From Rhytidiadelphus loreus (lineage: Eukaryota > Streptophyta > Bryopsida > Hypnales > Hylocomiaceae), in assembly GCA_947034895.1 (NCBI GenBank), contig OX344762.1, positions 8,251,501-8,315,500 of the forward strand: a stretch of 64,000 nt of DNA, read 5' to 3'. The position numbers and the translations under genes were made by a program. Numbering within the stretch: position 1 is the stretch's first letter; the number at the start of each line of letters is the position of its first letter. This document shows, piece after piece, positions 12,410 to 24,634 of this stretch. The notes beneath the pieces were generated by a model. It had not been told where the DNA came from and did no database searches. It saw only the letters and a list, made by a program, of their open reading frames with translations.

Positions 12410-14450
12410 ATGGCTGCGCGCACGCTGTCCATGACGGCAGCCAGTGCTTGGCTGTGCCGGAGTCGCGGCCTTGATATTCCGAATTCCGTTAGCTCAGTTC
12501 CTTGCAAGGATTTTGGCGCAGTAGTGCGATTGGGGGTTACTGGGTTGAGAACGAGTGGAGTAGCGCTTAGAAGAGATGTTTTAGGGTTTGCAGCGGGGAA
12601 GGGGAATGCGGGATCAAGAAGACCGAGGAGCGGAACGCAATCCCGCAGGAAACCGAAGGTCCAAAGAGTAGGGCCGGAGGACGAGGACGACGTGGAGAAA
12701 GCTCTGGAGGCGCTCTTCACACAACTGGAGATGGACTTGAGTTCCGAAGAAGGCGATGATGGCGGTGGGGACGATGATGCGGAGTTTACGGATGAGGAGT
12801 TGGCGCAGATGACGAAGGAGCTCGAAGCGGCTTTCAAAGACTTGGAGCTTGAAGGGTTAGAGGGGGAGGAGGGGGAGGAGAAAGAGGATTCAGGGCTTGT
12901 GGACATGGTGATGAACGATGGTGTGTACACTCAAGGTTCTAGGGTTGCGAAAGGCAGTGAGGACGAGGATGATGATGACGAGGAAGAGGATTTTGAGGAT
13001 TTTGAGGATGATGACGATGACGAGCCGAGAATGGTGCCGCTCGAGAAGTGGCAGCTTCGCAAGCTGGCCGCTGCTGTTGAGCAAGGTCGCCGAAATGTGA
13101 ATGTGAGTGTGTTCGTTGCGCGTAAGGCATGTGGCAGTGTATGCATGAAAATTTGGAACCTACGTTGTTTTGCTTATCTGTGATATGCAAGTGTTTTGAG
13201 CTTTTGTTTAAGTCTTAGATCGAAGCTTCTGTTTTCTGTGATGTTCAGTCTTCTTTGGGTTGCAGCACACTGTGTGGGAATTCCGTACGGGAGTGACAGT
13301 AGATTTTTGTGAACTTGATAAATTTTGAACTTCATCGCTACTCTCTTGACACAAAAAATGGACGGTTAGGTGTCAACCTCTACAGTGCATTCCTTCCATG
13401 CAAACTACTTCATCAACTTCCATTCTTTGTCTCCAATTCCAATGCTTGATGAATTGGGTTTCAGCCAGTTCTTCAGAAGTGCTATTGGAGGACTCTGAGG
13501 AGGCCACGTCTCCCATTTATTGAGATGGAGGAATGGGGAAGCGTTTTACTATGACTTTCCTTACTATCTCTTGCTTGTGATTTCTCTTTGCAGGTGAAAT
13601 CCTTAGCTGCAGAGCTCGGGATGGACCGTTCGGATGTTCTCTCATTTCTTCGAGATCCACCTCCAGAGCTTTTGCTCATGAGCGCTCAATTAGAGGAAGA
13701 GGATGAAGCAGCAGCAGTAGCATCCAAAAAGGTAGAAGCCAAAGTTGAGAAAGCTCCCCAAACAGCTCCCTCTCGCAAGCAATCAGTGCCGCCACCAACC
13801 CCTTCTGGAGGTCCGCAAAGCCCGAGGAGCTGGCATGGTAATAAGAGACTGAAAAAGGAGCATGTAGCCACATTTGAGCGTGTTTATCGGCAGACGAATC
13901 GTCCATCGGTAATTATTTCTATCCGTTATGGGTATCTCATCACATAATTCTTAGCTTCCTTACGTTGAAGGGGTTTATTGTTGCCTTTCTGCTTGTCTTT
14001 TCATCTTCCATGGTCCCTTGTACACTCGCATGGTATTAATTCTGTCAAGAGTGTAGTGAAATCACGCCAATGGTTTGCTGTAGTGTTCTCTTACATCTTC
14101 CCATCCATCCCATCCATGTAACAGATGCTTGGCGTCAGATGATTCTCGTGTTTATTTCACTCGTTCAATTGGCTTTGGTTCGTGGAGAGATGGCTATGCA
14201 GATCAGTCAATTTCATTGCATGTCTTAGGCGGAGATTTTGGCCGAAGTCTGGATGGAGAGCATTTCACTGTTCAACTCTCGCACCAGGTCGCTGATGACG
14301 TATTGTTGCATTCGCGTGCAGAATACTATGATCGAGAATCTCGTCAACTTGACCCATGTCCCCCGCAAGAAAGTATTGCAATGGTTTGACGATAAAAGGG
14401 CCGAAAATCATCCCCAAAAGAAATCTTTTGAGGATGCCCCTGAAAATTAA
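12410..14450 (+). CDS. OCP3: OCP3-like homeodomain protein
   Basis: Three exons, join(12410..13102, 13594..13908, 14322..14450), encode 378 aa. The start GCCATGGCTGCG has an excellent context. The N-terminal ~60 residues are Ser/Arg/Ala-rich with few acids, like an organelle transit peptide. Two strongly acidic segments follow (about 88-165 and 182-207). A conserved block VKSLAAELGMDRSDVLSFLR plus DPPPELL begins at residue 232. The C-terminal divergent homeodomain (about 312-366) contains NKRLKKEHVATFERVYRQT and helix 3 VPRKKVLQWFDDKRAE, with Trp357 in the usual position. The family is named for Arabidopsis OVEREXPRESSOR OF CATIONIC PEROXIDASE 3, linked to jasmonate/ABA-dependent defence and, in some reports, chloroplast RNA editing. 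The splice between exons 2 and 3 falls inside the homeodomain and keeps phase 0. Confidence 0.9.
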
Positions 14451-15364
14451 TGTCAGTATCAAGTAAAACTGTATACTAGATGTTCATGCAAGTGGCCGCT
14501 GAGGATCTTGGAGAGTACCTGCACAGGTAGTGTCTGTCTCACATCATTCTGAAGAATGACTACTTTACAGAGCTCGGATGTGCCTGGACTTAAATTTAGA
14601 CAACTGACGAAACTATGCAGGCTTGGTTTAGTGATTCTTCCAATGTAGGAGTAACGAGGTCGCTCATCTATGGTAGATCCAAGTCTGGGGGAGTGATAAA
14701 CCTTCGGATTCTCTGGAATGCAATGGGTTTCAAAATAGAGGAAGTGGGATGTCCATGGCTAAAAGGCCTGCAGGTTTTCCCACATATGAGTGGAAGCTAT
14801 AATTTTCCTTGTCTAGAAAGTAGTAGAAACTGATAAATCGTCGGATCCGGATGTCTTTTTTCCAGCGTTCCATATTTCCAGTTTGTATGGCAGGTATGTA
14901 ATCAGTGTTGGTTTGAATAATCACAAATTCCCAAGCATGGAAACTGCTAGAAAATTTGACCAGACCTCTTACCGAAAATGTCACTTGAGTCCCCTTTCAA
15001 TCCGAGCGCCTGAGTTCAAAGTTGGGTCCAAGGTCTCCTGTAGATCCGGAACTGTGAGTGTCACAATCAACCAGTGAATGCAGAGCAATTGTATCGTCCC
15101 GTCCCTTGATCAACATGATTATTATTTCCAACTTGGAGGTCTAATGCCCCCTTGCTATATGTCTCTTATGTCATGTGTCTCCAGTCAAATTTGTTTGATT
15201 TTGCCTATTGAAATGTCAGGGTCTAAAAACCTTTGGCCTAAATTTCACAAAAGCATTAGCACAGGCATGAATGTGGGCAAGTGTGTGCACAAATATATAG
15301 TAAGTCGGCTTAGTGGTTTCAGTTAAAGTTCCATTCCCATTGTACTACCAGTGGTGTAAACCCC
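14451..15364. other. Intergenic, 3' flank of the OCP3-like gene
   Basis: The first several hundred bases are GC-balanced and may belong to the 3'UTR or unspliced tail. No coding region is supported on either strand. Confidence 0.4.
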
Positions 15365-15975
15365 TTAACCCTTCATCGCCTAAAGCTTGTTTGAGTTCAA
15401 AATCATCATTGCTTTTGAAGTGTTGTAGTTCAAAATGCCAAGAAGTTATAGAAATCTCAGCCGTACAATCTTGTAGTGTACATGTTGTAGATGATGTGAA
15501 TGAAATTTGGAGTCATTTGACCATGTAGATTGAAAGATTATAATGTTTCAGTGTTGAAAAAGGATGCTGAAATTTTCCTAAAAAATACATTTCGAGGTGA
15601 AATCCAATTTCTAAACCTACTCAAATGGGAAAACTTTAAAATATGAAGTGATTCAAAACCAACATACAAACACATTGGTGGAAAACAATATCATTGAATT
15701 GACTCATTGTGTATGCAAAATGGCTTTCAAATGTCAAAAAATTAGCAAGAAAAGTTGGATTTATCAAAATTTATTAATTTCGAAGTTCAAAATTTTTGAG
15801 AACAATTCGAAGTTCACTGTAATATGAAAATTTTACCACACAAACTAGAAGAAAGAGCACAAATTTCCCAACAAGTTTAATTGAATTTGGACATTGGATG
15901 CAGAAGTTAGAGCATTTTGAATTGGACTTGAAACTATGTGAGGACACTTTTGGTTCCCTTAGGTTGAAGGGTTAA
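15365..15975. mobile_element. TTAA-flanked MITE-like element
   Basis: The left end reads TTAACCCTTCATCGCCTAA and the right end reads TTAGGTTGAAGGGTTAA, so the outer 11-12 bp are inverted copies (TTAACCCTTCA) bounded by TTAA. The body is AT-rich and noncoding. TTAA target sites with CCCT ends are the hallmark of piggyBac-type elements; assignment to that superfamily is inference. Confidence 0.6.
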
Positions 15976-16011
15976 GCTAACACAAATCAATTCGTACGCC
16001 AGCATGCCATA

Positions 16012-16554
16012 AGGTAAACCAGCCTATGACAGGCCAAGTGCCTAATACTGACATCTATAAGATGACCCATTACAGTTTTCCATCAATTTGTGCCAGGTTT
16101 TTTCTAATTAATGTAAGCAAAACTTTATTAGGTAGGTTGATGGCTGAAATCAATGTTTTGTATGATGGTGATGGAGATGTTAGAGATTGTTTTAGGAACT
16201 CGTCCCTTTCTAGTGTAATTCATTACATGAACTAACTTTTTTTTATTCCTTTCTATCATGTCCATGTTAGAAAATATTTCAACCATGTTAGGAAATATTG
16301 TAACTGCATTGGGTGGTTTGATGACCACCATGGGTATAGTTTTTGATGGTTGTGGGATAGTCTACAGACTGTTTTGAGCCATCTGGCCAGTTCACTTCAA
16401 AAATCTGTAACAAATTCATACTTTGTCAAAAAAAAAGATTTCAATTGTTCTACCAATTTTTCATGTTTGCCTTTATATGAAAAAAAAAATTCAAAATTTC
16501 AAATATGTCAACAAGGCAAACCAGGGAATCTGCCTATCATAGGCTGGTTTACCT
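16012..16554. mobile_element. Tc1/mariner-like MITE, TA target site, copy 1
   Basis: The left end AGGTAAACCAGCCTATGA is a perfect inverted match of the right end TCATAGGCTGGTTTACCT, and both are flanked by TA (16010-16011 and 16555-16556). The interior shares blocks such as ACTTCAAAAATCTGTAACAA and ATTCATACTTTGTCAAAAAA with the elements at 25.9 kb and, in reverse orientation, 35.5 kb. The body encodes no transposase. Confidence 0.8.
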
Positions 16555-17219
16555 TAGTCATAGTGGAACCCTGTTCGATTTGTTGATAAAATTTTTACTC
16601 ATTTGGAAACGGCGTTGACCCTAAACGGCCCTCAAACAAAAGAGAAATTTACTTACCCCACGACTACCTCTCATACCGCCAGTGGTGTCTTCAGCTTTAC
16701 AGGATATCCAGGGCAGAGCCTTGACAGATCAACAGCAACAGAAATATTCCTGAAAATGATTACGGTAGTTCCGAACCTAACCTTGCAAAAAGGCACTCCT
16801 CATTCCAGCGTACTACCCTCGGCTTCTTAGCCACGTCCTGAATTAAACATAACCAGCGTTGGTGCAAGTGCGTGGACAAACTAGAATTGAAGAGCAATAT
16901 TCCGACACTAAGAGAAACAATGTGTCGAGTTACAACACCTCCAACAAAATAGTGGACATTGACAACGTTCGTGAGCTCACCATCATGTCCAGAATGTTGC
17001 AAGTTCACTAAGGTAATGCAAAAACAGTCTTCGAGTAAGACGAAAACAGATATTCCAAAGAAAGAATCACTCCGTATGCATTTTTTGGCTATGAATTAAT
17101 CCTATATGGCAATATTACATTTATGTTCAGCTGATAACACTTTCTTCGCACACTAGATACCTCGTACTCGCCCGGTGAAAACAAAATCTCCCTCCCTAAA
17201 ACGTACTCCGAAATATTAC

Positions 17220-17282
17220 CTCCTGCTCACTGCCACAAGGGTTATCATACTCATGCTCGCTGCCATAGTCGCTGAAATACAT
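17220..17282 (-). CDS. Possible first exon of a divergent gene
   Basis: On the minus strand CACCATG starts a 21-codon frame (MYFSDYGSEHEYDNPCGSEQ plus E) ending at a GTAATA donor in phase 0. The start context is good and it lies about 570 bp from the CRY-DASH start in the opposite direction. I could not connect it convincingly to a following exon and do not recognise the sequence. It could be chance. Confidence 0.25.
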
Positions 17283-17590
17283 GGTGGCGAAGACAGTGCT
17301 GCAGAATTCAATGTAGTGCGAGAGAAGGTTTAGTGGAAAATACAGATGATCGGAGCAGCGAGAATGATGTAAAGCTGAGGTGATCGAGGGCCTTGTTCAC
17401 CTGTGAGCTAAATTACAGAGCTGAACGCTATGAAATCTAAGCCCTAAGTCGGACAACCTGAATCAGACACCACACCGTCAAATTTACAAATCTATCTCTA
17501 ATATCAGCAAGGAAACTTTGAACTGCGCGACTTCAACTTCCCGCCTGATCAGCGAGAGAGACGAGACAGCGCGGCAGCCAGCTCGGATTT

Positions 17591-17672
17591 CCACGTCATC
17601 CCTAGATCTGACTCTTGCTCGCCGTCTCTGGCAGTCATGAGGCCACGTCCTTCAAACTTCCGACCGACGTGG
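17591..17672. promoter_or_regulatory. Cluster of three ACGT-core elements
   Basis: CCACGTCAT (17591-17599), GCCACGTC (17642-17649) and GACGTGG (17666-17672) lie within 82 bp, 180-260 bp upstream of the CRY-DASH start. ACGT cores of the CACGTC/GACGTGG type are bound by plant bZIP factors such as HY5. Light regulation fits a photolyase-family gene, but binding here is inferred. Confidence 0.5.
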
Positions 17673-17850
17673 AATAAGGAAATTAGGAAAGCAATCTTCT
17701 TGACCAGTGTAAGTCCTCTTTCGTAGATTCGATGAATCTACACTACACGAGATTCACAATCACGGAAACAATGGCGATACATAGATTTCAGTGCTCTCTT
17801 CTCTCTCAGGTCGGAGCGCCGTGAAGGAGCTGGGAGAGAAGAAGGAAGCC

Positions 17851-20800
17851 ATGCCATCGTTGAGCGCTCTCTCCGGCAACCGCCATTTGAGTTCGACTTT
17901 CCTTCCTGCTGTTTTCGAGTTCGCCACTTCGTCCCGTCCTCGAAACTTTGCTGGTAAGCTATCCTCCCGTTTTGCGGTGCTTCATTTGGTGGAGAATTGC
18001 AGATTTCGTCGTGTATTTTGGACAACTCATGGTGTGCGTTTCAATTCTGGCTCTTTAGGGAGAGTGTGATATTCCGTTGTTACTAATCGGATTCATAGTG
18101 GAGATGAATATTTTATTGCTTATGTGTGAGTTGAGCATGAATTTGACTTTGAGAATTGGCGACTTGTGAATGAGAGGGCATGGTGATTAGTAATTTTGCA
18201 TTGCGGCATTGTTGAGTGCAGTGCTGATGCTTTCCTCGTTGCGCGGTTTTTTAATCGTCATTCTTTCTTTTCGTCGTTTAGAGTAGCTCTGAATGAGATT
18301 TTGGATGATCTCACTCTGCCGTGAAGAGTGGAACAGGCCTTACGATGGAAGTCCTTGTTTGAAACCATAAGCTCGAAGTTCTTCTTGATTTCTTTCTATG
18401 AATGAAGTTCTTGCTGGATTGTAAAATTTTAAACCTAACTATAGCATTTACATTATCTCGAAGTCAGACCTGACCTAGCTAGATTAATTGTACTTTTGCT
18501 TCTTTTGAGGTGTGTTTGGCTTAGCAGGAAGTTGGAAAGTCCGGAAATTGGCCGTGACATTGACTGCAAGCGGGGATCGATCCATGACGACATCTAGGAA
18601 AGGCTCGGGTACAGCCATCGTGTGGTTTAGAAATGATCTCCGCATTTCGGATAACGAGGCGTTGTTGAAGGCGTGGCAATCTTCTGAGGCAGTGGTGCCA
18701 TTGTACATTGTTGACCCGCGCTTGTATGGCACAACTTATACCTTTGGGTTTCCAAAAACTGGAGGTGAGTTGTGCACTTTTGCAGTGATTTTGATAACAA
18801 TTTTCCAAGGATTCGTTGACTTATTACAAGATTAGTGAAGATAAAAAAGGTGGCAGAATGTCTTGCAGAATTCAGGTGCAATAGATGGAGATGGTTAGCA
18901 CACTACTTTGTATTCATCCTACATTCAAGCAAATAGAGGTTAGTGCGTTATGTTGCATTCCATAGTGAAGTGTTGCGGGTGATGTTGTGAATAGAATTGC
19001 GAGCACAGTTCATTATGGAGAGCGTCGCGGACCTACGTGATAGCCTGCGACAGCGAGGATTGGATTTGATTGTTCGACAAGGGAAACCTGAAGATATTAT
19101 TCCGTCAATTGCCAAATCATTAGGCGCTCTCACAGTAATTTCACTTTACCTCTCTTGTAAGCTGCGCTTCACAAGTTTGTCATAAAATTTTGAAGTAAGC
19201 AGGACCATCTATGGTTGTTTTCATCTCATCGGAAGCATCATGTATCGGTTCGAAATGGAAACATTTTTGGGTTTCATCCTACATCTCTAAAGCTATTATG
19301 ATCCTGATTGCGTCAAGAGTTATGATGGCTGTTAATGCTGGTGTACATAGTACTTTGTATTTCACTTACACACAGGAATCTATATACAGGTCTTTGCGCA
19401 TAAAGAAACTTGTAGTGAAGAGACAGCTGTAGAGACAGGTGTGAAACGAAACCTTGCGGAATTGGATGGAGTGCCGGAATCTGGCGTTCGTTTGGATTTC
19501 GTGTGGGGTGGCACATTGTATCATTTGGAGGACTTGCCTTTCAGTCCAGCTGAACTTCCTGACGTTTATACGCAATTCCGAAAGGTACAGAAAGTCAATT
19601 TCGAGAACAGGTTGAAATTAATCAGCTGCTATCTTCACGGATTACGTCATCAACTTCTATTATAGCTGAGTTACTGTATTTGCCCATCTAGATTTCTTGA
19701 AATCCTGTTTGTATACTCCCCTTAGACTGCGTTCTGGGTAAGGTTCTGAAGGAGACTGCTGTGGTCACATACGGAATCGAATTAGGCAGTAATTTCTCTG
19801 CTTAAGCGTTTCATTGTTGAAAGCTAAGTTATCATGAAGTTGAAACCACGACATCGTTCGTTCTTCCGACGCTAACCAGCCAGTTCAAATTGCAGGGAGT
19901 TGAATACAACTGCAAGATTAGACCAGCTCTTAAAATGCCAGCTCAAATGGGCCCTCTGCCTCAAAGCTTGTCTGAAAAAGTCGGAGGACCCGGAGACATA
20001 CCAACTTTGGCTGATCTTGGATTGAAGTATCGTGAGCAGGTATGCTGTTAGTGTTTAAGTGTGCTTTTAAATTGGTGAATCATGTCCTGATGGGTTTGAG
20101 GCAGTGCATTGATGATCAAACTCTGTTTGCTTATGCCAGAGCCCTTTAGGTGTAATGCATTTCGAAGGTGGGGAAACTGCAGCATTGGCTCGTCTTCAAG
20201 ATTACTTTTGGAATAAGGTAACATAAGAAATTTCAATCCAGTTGACTTTCCTCAGCTAGTTTTCATTTAATCGTATTCTTAAATTTCTTAAATTGTGCGA
20301 GACCATTGTATGTTTGTTTTGAGGGAACGCTCTGATGTGAAATTGGATTCGGTGGTCTTGTAGGATAAACTGAAGGTTTACAAGGAAACGCGTAATGGGA
20401 TGCTTGGTGCTGATTACTCGACCAAATTCTCACCTTGGCTTGCTCACGGTTGCTTGTCACCAAGGACGATACATGATGAGGTACCTTGCTCCTCCCTTCG
20501 TTACTCAATTGCTGTTCTGGGATACTTTGTTCATTGCAACTATCAGAATATATTTTTTGACTAGATACTGTGGAAGTCATCCTAAGGGAAGTGCTTATGA
20601 TTGGTTGCAGGTTAAGCGGTATGAAAGTGAAAGAGTTGCCAATGACTCTACGTACTGGTACTGCTCTTTACCCAGCAATATATTACACTTTCTTGGTAAT
20701 CAGTTTGCGGGATTGGTCACTGAAAACCTAGTGTACTACGAGATCATCTGTGACATCTCTTCCTCAAAACGTGATTACTTACCCTTCATTATCCTGCAAC

Positions 20801-22264
20801 AGGGTGTTGTTTGAACTAATATGGCGTGACTACTTTCGATTTGTTTCTATCAAATATGGCAATCTCTTCTTTCATATAGGTTAGTCCTATCTCTTTCGTT
20901 CCTTTCGTGATGTTTATTTCTTATCCTGTGTTTTCATGATGATCAATCCCTCTGGAATTTCTATACTTGATTATTTTACACTTGATGTTTACGATTCCCA
21001 TCTTTTCTACATAGGTGGTCCACGGAAAGTTGCAGGCAAGAGTTGGAGTCAGAACAAAACACTCTTTGAAGCTTGGAGAGAGGGACGAACTGGGTACTTT
21101 CACAAACATCTCTTTTACAAACACCAGCGCAATGCACCCCAAATGCTGTTATTTCAATATTCTGGCGTCATTTGGCGTGTCTATGCATGTAGAGCTATTT
21201 GTATAAATGCGTATGTCTAGATGCTGGAAAATTCTAGTATGAAGATTGAAGAGACTACGATGACCAGCTTTGGCAAGAGATACTAATACACACTATGTCA
21301 TGGACTTCATGTTTCTCTAATACATATCATCTGTACAGGTATCCACTGATTGATGCTAACATGAAGGAATTGGCAGCCACTGGCTTCATGTCAAATCGTG
21401 GACGCCAGGTAGCGCTCTCTACTGTTCTGGAATTGTTACTGAATCTAGCATGGGACGTTACATTTGGCCCTCAGCCGCGTTCCTTGTGGATTTCTCGTGT
21501 CGAAGCGAGGAGTTTGGTTCCCTCTCTTTTTACTAAATACTCAGCCTAACTGCTGATACTTGTCATATGCGCAGATTGTATGTTCGTTCATGGTCCGTGA
21601 TCTAGGTTTAGATTGGAGAATGGGAGCTGAGTGGTTTGAGACGTGCCTTCTCGATTATGATCCTTGCTCTAATTATGGTAACTGGACATATGGTGCCGGT
21701 AAGTTTCCAATCATTATCATTCTTATGCGTTCACGAACCAGTGATTTAAGTGGATTTTTCTTTCGAATGCTATCAATAATAATAAACCGTAACCGTTTGC
21801 TTCTTGTTATTATCATTGATACGACTTTCTGCCACGAGAAAATCTGCTATCCAAGTTGCATGCATTTGACATGTTTCCATGGACTGTAGGTGTGGGCAAT
21901 GACCCTCGGGAAGATCGATACTTCAGCATACCGAAGCAGGTAAAAATGCTTTAGTAAATCTGTGTTTTTCCTCTTGAAATGCACAACCTACTTGATCCTT
22001 CGGTTCATCGCAGAGGAATGGAATTTGTGACTTGCAATTTGCCGCTTGCAGGCTGCAAATTACGACCCTGAAGGAGAGTACGTAGCGCATTGGCTTCCAA
22101 GCTTGAAGCACTTGCCTCACAACCAGCGAAATTCCCCTGGGGAGGCATATACGAGGCCTATTGTGCCATTGAAGTTTGGTATGGGTGGCGGTGGAGGAAA
22201 ACCGAATAACTATTCCCGATTCGGCAAAAAAAATAAAAGTGTCGGCAAAGTTAGCAGACGCTGA
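17851..22264 (+). CDS. CRY3: Cryptochrome DASH (CRY3-type), photolyase family
   Basis: Fourteen exons with agreeing phases: 17851..17953, 18528..18764, 18995..19134, 19390..19584, 19896..20039, 20140..20217, 20364..20480, 20611..20657, 20803..20879, 21015..21093, 21339..21408, 21575..21698, 21890..21939, 22052..22264. They encode 557 aa. Residues 1-60 resemble an organelle transit peptide. The photolyase alpha/beta domain begins near 63 ([28 protein letters not shown]). The helical FAD-binding domain includes [60 protein letters not shown] plus NRGRQ, and [15 protein letters not shown]. The C-terminus has the [14 protein letters not shown] motif, then a Gly- and Lys-rich tail. CRY-DASH proteins bind FAD and usually MTHF, repair cyclobutane dimers in single-stranded or looped DNA, and may signal light. 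The start has a GCCATGCC context. Confidence 0.95.
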
Positions 22265-23463
22265 GAGAAGCGGATTACAAAGATCCCCTTGGCTTCATTT
22301 CCTTCATTAGAGTGTCACTCCTTTTGCGGGTCTTTCATCCCTTTTTGAGAGGATGTCTACACTGCAACATGTATGATTTATGTAAAACCGTGCTAGTAAG
22401 TTGTAAATTGTTGCGTACAACGTAGCAAGGTCTCAATGCCAAGCCAAAACTTTCCTTGAACCATTTCTACTGCTTGCACCTACAATGTATCTCATGAAAG
22501 CATCTTTTCGATAGAACCTACACGTATCTTATGTCTCACAAATCATGTGTTTGGAAGGCACTTGCATTGTAGATGGGCGACTTTTAAACCCACGGGATAG
22601 GTACGCACACAAAAGGTAATTCAGCTTACATTAAGAGTTTCTGATTCCTTGTAGCTGGTTTTTTGAGGCGAGGAGCAATTGAAGGTTCAGATTCTAAATA
22701 CTGAGAAAGTTGTGAGACTGGAAATAATTTCATCCATTTCAGCAAAGGCAATTAGTCTTGTCATTGAATACTGGCAGCAATCAGTGGCGGGTGCTTTCCC
22801 AAGTCCCTACTGTACTTGCAATTGTTGTTGTTCAATTTTAATCCTCAACAGAGACGGCATCCATCCAGTGTGGATGATGAACGCCTTAAAGACCTTCTGT
22901 AGGAGCAACATGGTTGAAGTATTCTACAGTACATTCAAGTATGATGAGAAAATAAATTTTGATTTTGTCTTGTTTCGAATCAATTCATGTAAGATGAGAC
23001 GAAAAGAAGAACCTAATAATTTGAAGGCAGAATTTAATTTACTTCAGCAGTCCCCGATCTACATTCCCCCTCCTGTCAGGTTCCCTTAGGTTAGAGATGT
23101 AGGTGCTAGCATTTTGCCGAGAACCGCCTTGTGACAGAGAATCAAGCCCTGGAAAAAAAATCTTTGAACATGCCTGTTTCATGCACTGCAAGTTTCTCGG
23201 GTACAAGGGGGGAATTGAATGTCGTAAAGAGGTTGCATGAATTGATGTACATGGTTAAATTGAAACAGGCACATCTCAGAAATGGCCTGAGAATAATAAT
23301 GAAACACTTTGTCGAGTCCCCAAGAATTTCTTCCTCAGTCTTCTTTGTGCATTGAGTAAACCCTCTCGCACATACGAATTCCTGCTAATCTGCTAGTAAA
23401 TTCCAATCTTGCTATCCCACGACATTCTAGAATGCCAGCACTAGTTTACGGTCTTCAATTTTC
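22265..23463. other. Convergent 3' regions of CRY-DASH and ERG28
   Basis: About 1.2 kb between two convergent genes. The CRY-DASH 3'UTR occupies the first part. A 136-aa plus-strand open frame (22679-23089) has no recognised domain and no usual ATG start, and I do not call it. Confidence 0.5.
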
Positions 23464-24113
23464 TTACTTGATTGCCAACCCGTGGTGCTTATTCCACTCC
23501 AAGCTCATCCATATGATTGACCCCCCTGGCATTGACAACCACAGTCAACTCAATAACCAACGCTAAACACCGAAGCAGCCATTGCCCTTGAGGACACGAA
23601 AGAAGGAAAAAAAAAAAAAAAAAAGAGGGACAAGGAGGGGACCAACGAACCAGCAAAGAAGGTCATACTGCCGAGGCACTTGACCGCCATGGTGTGATAC
23701 ACGAAGCACTCGATGAAAAAGTATCCCAGAGCGAACACAAACGACAGGAACGTGACTAAGTAGAGCTCCTCATTCTCCAGATTGAAAGCCGTCATGACAC
23801 AAAGAAGGCAGGTCAACAAGGTCCACACTCCGAACGTCCGTCCATGGACATCTTGCACTGCAATACCAAACCACGAAAAATCAATAAGCCAAAGACCGAT
23901 CGCATCCAAATCCGCAATGCGATGAGAGGAAAAAAAAGACAGAATAACTTAGTAGAGCTATGCAGGGGTGAGAAGTGGAGAGGCTATGGACGTACTGACT
24001 TTGAGCTTGGAGAAGACAGCGGTACGAAGGTAGCCGTTGTTGAAGAAGCCGAAGTACACGGCGGACAGGCGACAGAAGCCAACGAAGAGCAGCCAAATGC
24101 TGAGCGACTCCAT
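23464..24113 (-). CDS. ERG28: Ergosterol biosynthesis protein 28 homologue
   Basis: Three minus-strand exons, complement(join(23464..23525, 23651..23857, 23996..24113)), encode 128 aa, the usual plant ERG28 length. The protein starts MESLSIWLLFVGFCRLSAVY, continues LRTAVFSKLKVMQ and DVHGRTFGVWTLLTCLLCVM, then AFNLENEELYLVTFLSFVFA, and ends FFAGGSIIWMSLEWN plus a short basic tail (KHHGLAIK). About four hydrophobic segments indicate an ER membrane protein. In the family ERG28 acts as a scaffold that tethers the C-4 demethylation enzymes of sterol synthesis. Reading past the last donor at 23650 would add a frame rich in Phe from the A-run near 23608; the splice to the terminal exon restores family similarity. 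Confidence 0.93.
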
Positions 24114-24302
24114 CGGGAATCCTCGATCTCAAAACCCTAAACCCTGCTGAACGACCAAATTGCGAGAAAGAAGTGAAAAAGGAATCAAAACCTCAACCTC
24201 GGAAACAACCCTTCTTCCAAGCTCAGTGACGCAGATTATTGTACTGCAAGGCGGGGCTCCGATCAGCGGCTGGGAGCATCCAAGGGCGGCAGGAATCTTG
24301 TG

Positions 24303-24309
24303 TTTTATA
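24303..24309 (-). promoter_or_regulatory. TATA box of ERG28
   Basis: On the minus strand the sequence reads CTATAAAACACAAG, a standard TATA box, about 190 bp upstream of the ERG28 start codon. A transcription start near 24275 and a leader of roughly 160 nt are inferred. Confidence 0.5.
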
Positions 24310-24634
24310 GCTTTGGAGGACTACCGGTATCTCCCACACTTGCATGCCAACTTGCTTACGTGGGTACCCCTAAAACCGACACTTTTGCCTCGTCACTATT
24401 ATTAGAGTAGTCAAAACTTCTTATTTTCTTGTTCGCAAGTGAAAGGAGGTTTCAATGCACCAAAAGACGTGACATTTGGATACCGTATGCAAAAGTTATG
24501 AAGGATCAAGGTTCTTTTCTTGATAGAGGTTTTTAAATCATTTCTTCAACGTACTTACATATTGATTTTCAAGATGTGTATCGAAGTGATGACGGCAATT
24601 TTAGGCAGGATGTGATTTTGGATGTACCCACTTA

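Larger units (their letters stand above)
16557..17850. other. Intergenic region upstream of CRY-DASH
   Basis: GC-balanced DNA from about 16.6 kb onward, unlike the AT-rich spacers, contains splice-like signals on the minus strand (GGGGTAAGT near 16655). Parts of a divergent minus-strand gene may lie here, but only one exon-like piece at 17.22-17.28 kb can be drawn. The last ~250 bp hold the ACGT-element cluster and the CRY-DASH leader. Confidence 0.4.

Noticed and set aside
12379..12930. 183-aa minus-strand Ser-rich frame
   Set aside because: Shadow of the acidic Asp/Glu codons of the OCP3-like exon on the other strand.
17738..18025. 95-aa minus-strand frame overlapping the CRY-DASH first exon
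   Set aside because: Opposite-strand shadow; the plus-strand exon has good start context and correct phase to the next exon.
22679..23089. 136-aa plus-strand frame downstream of CRY-DASH
   Set aside because: No standard ATG at the beginning, no domain, and located in the convergent 3' region.
23550..23650. Read-through C-terminus of ERG28 containing a Phe run
   Set aside because: The splice from 23651 to 23525 restores the family C-terminus (IIWMSLEW) and the standard length; the run comes from intronic T/A tract.
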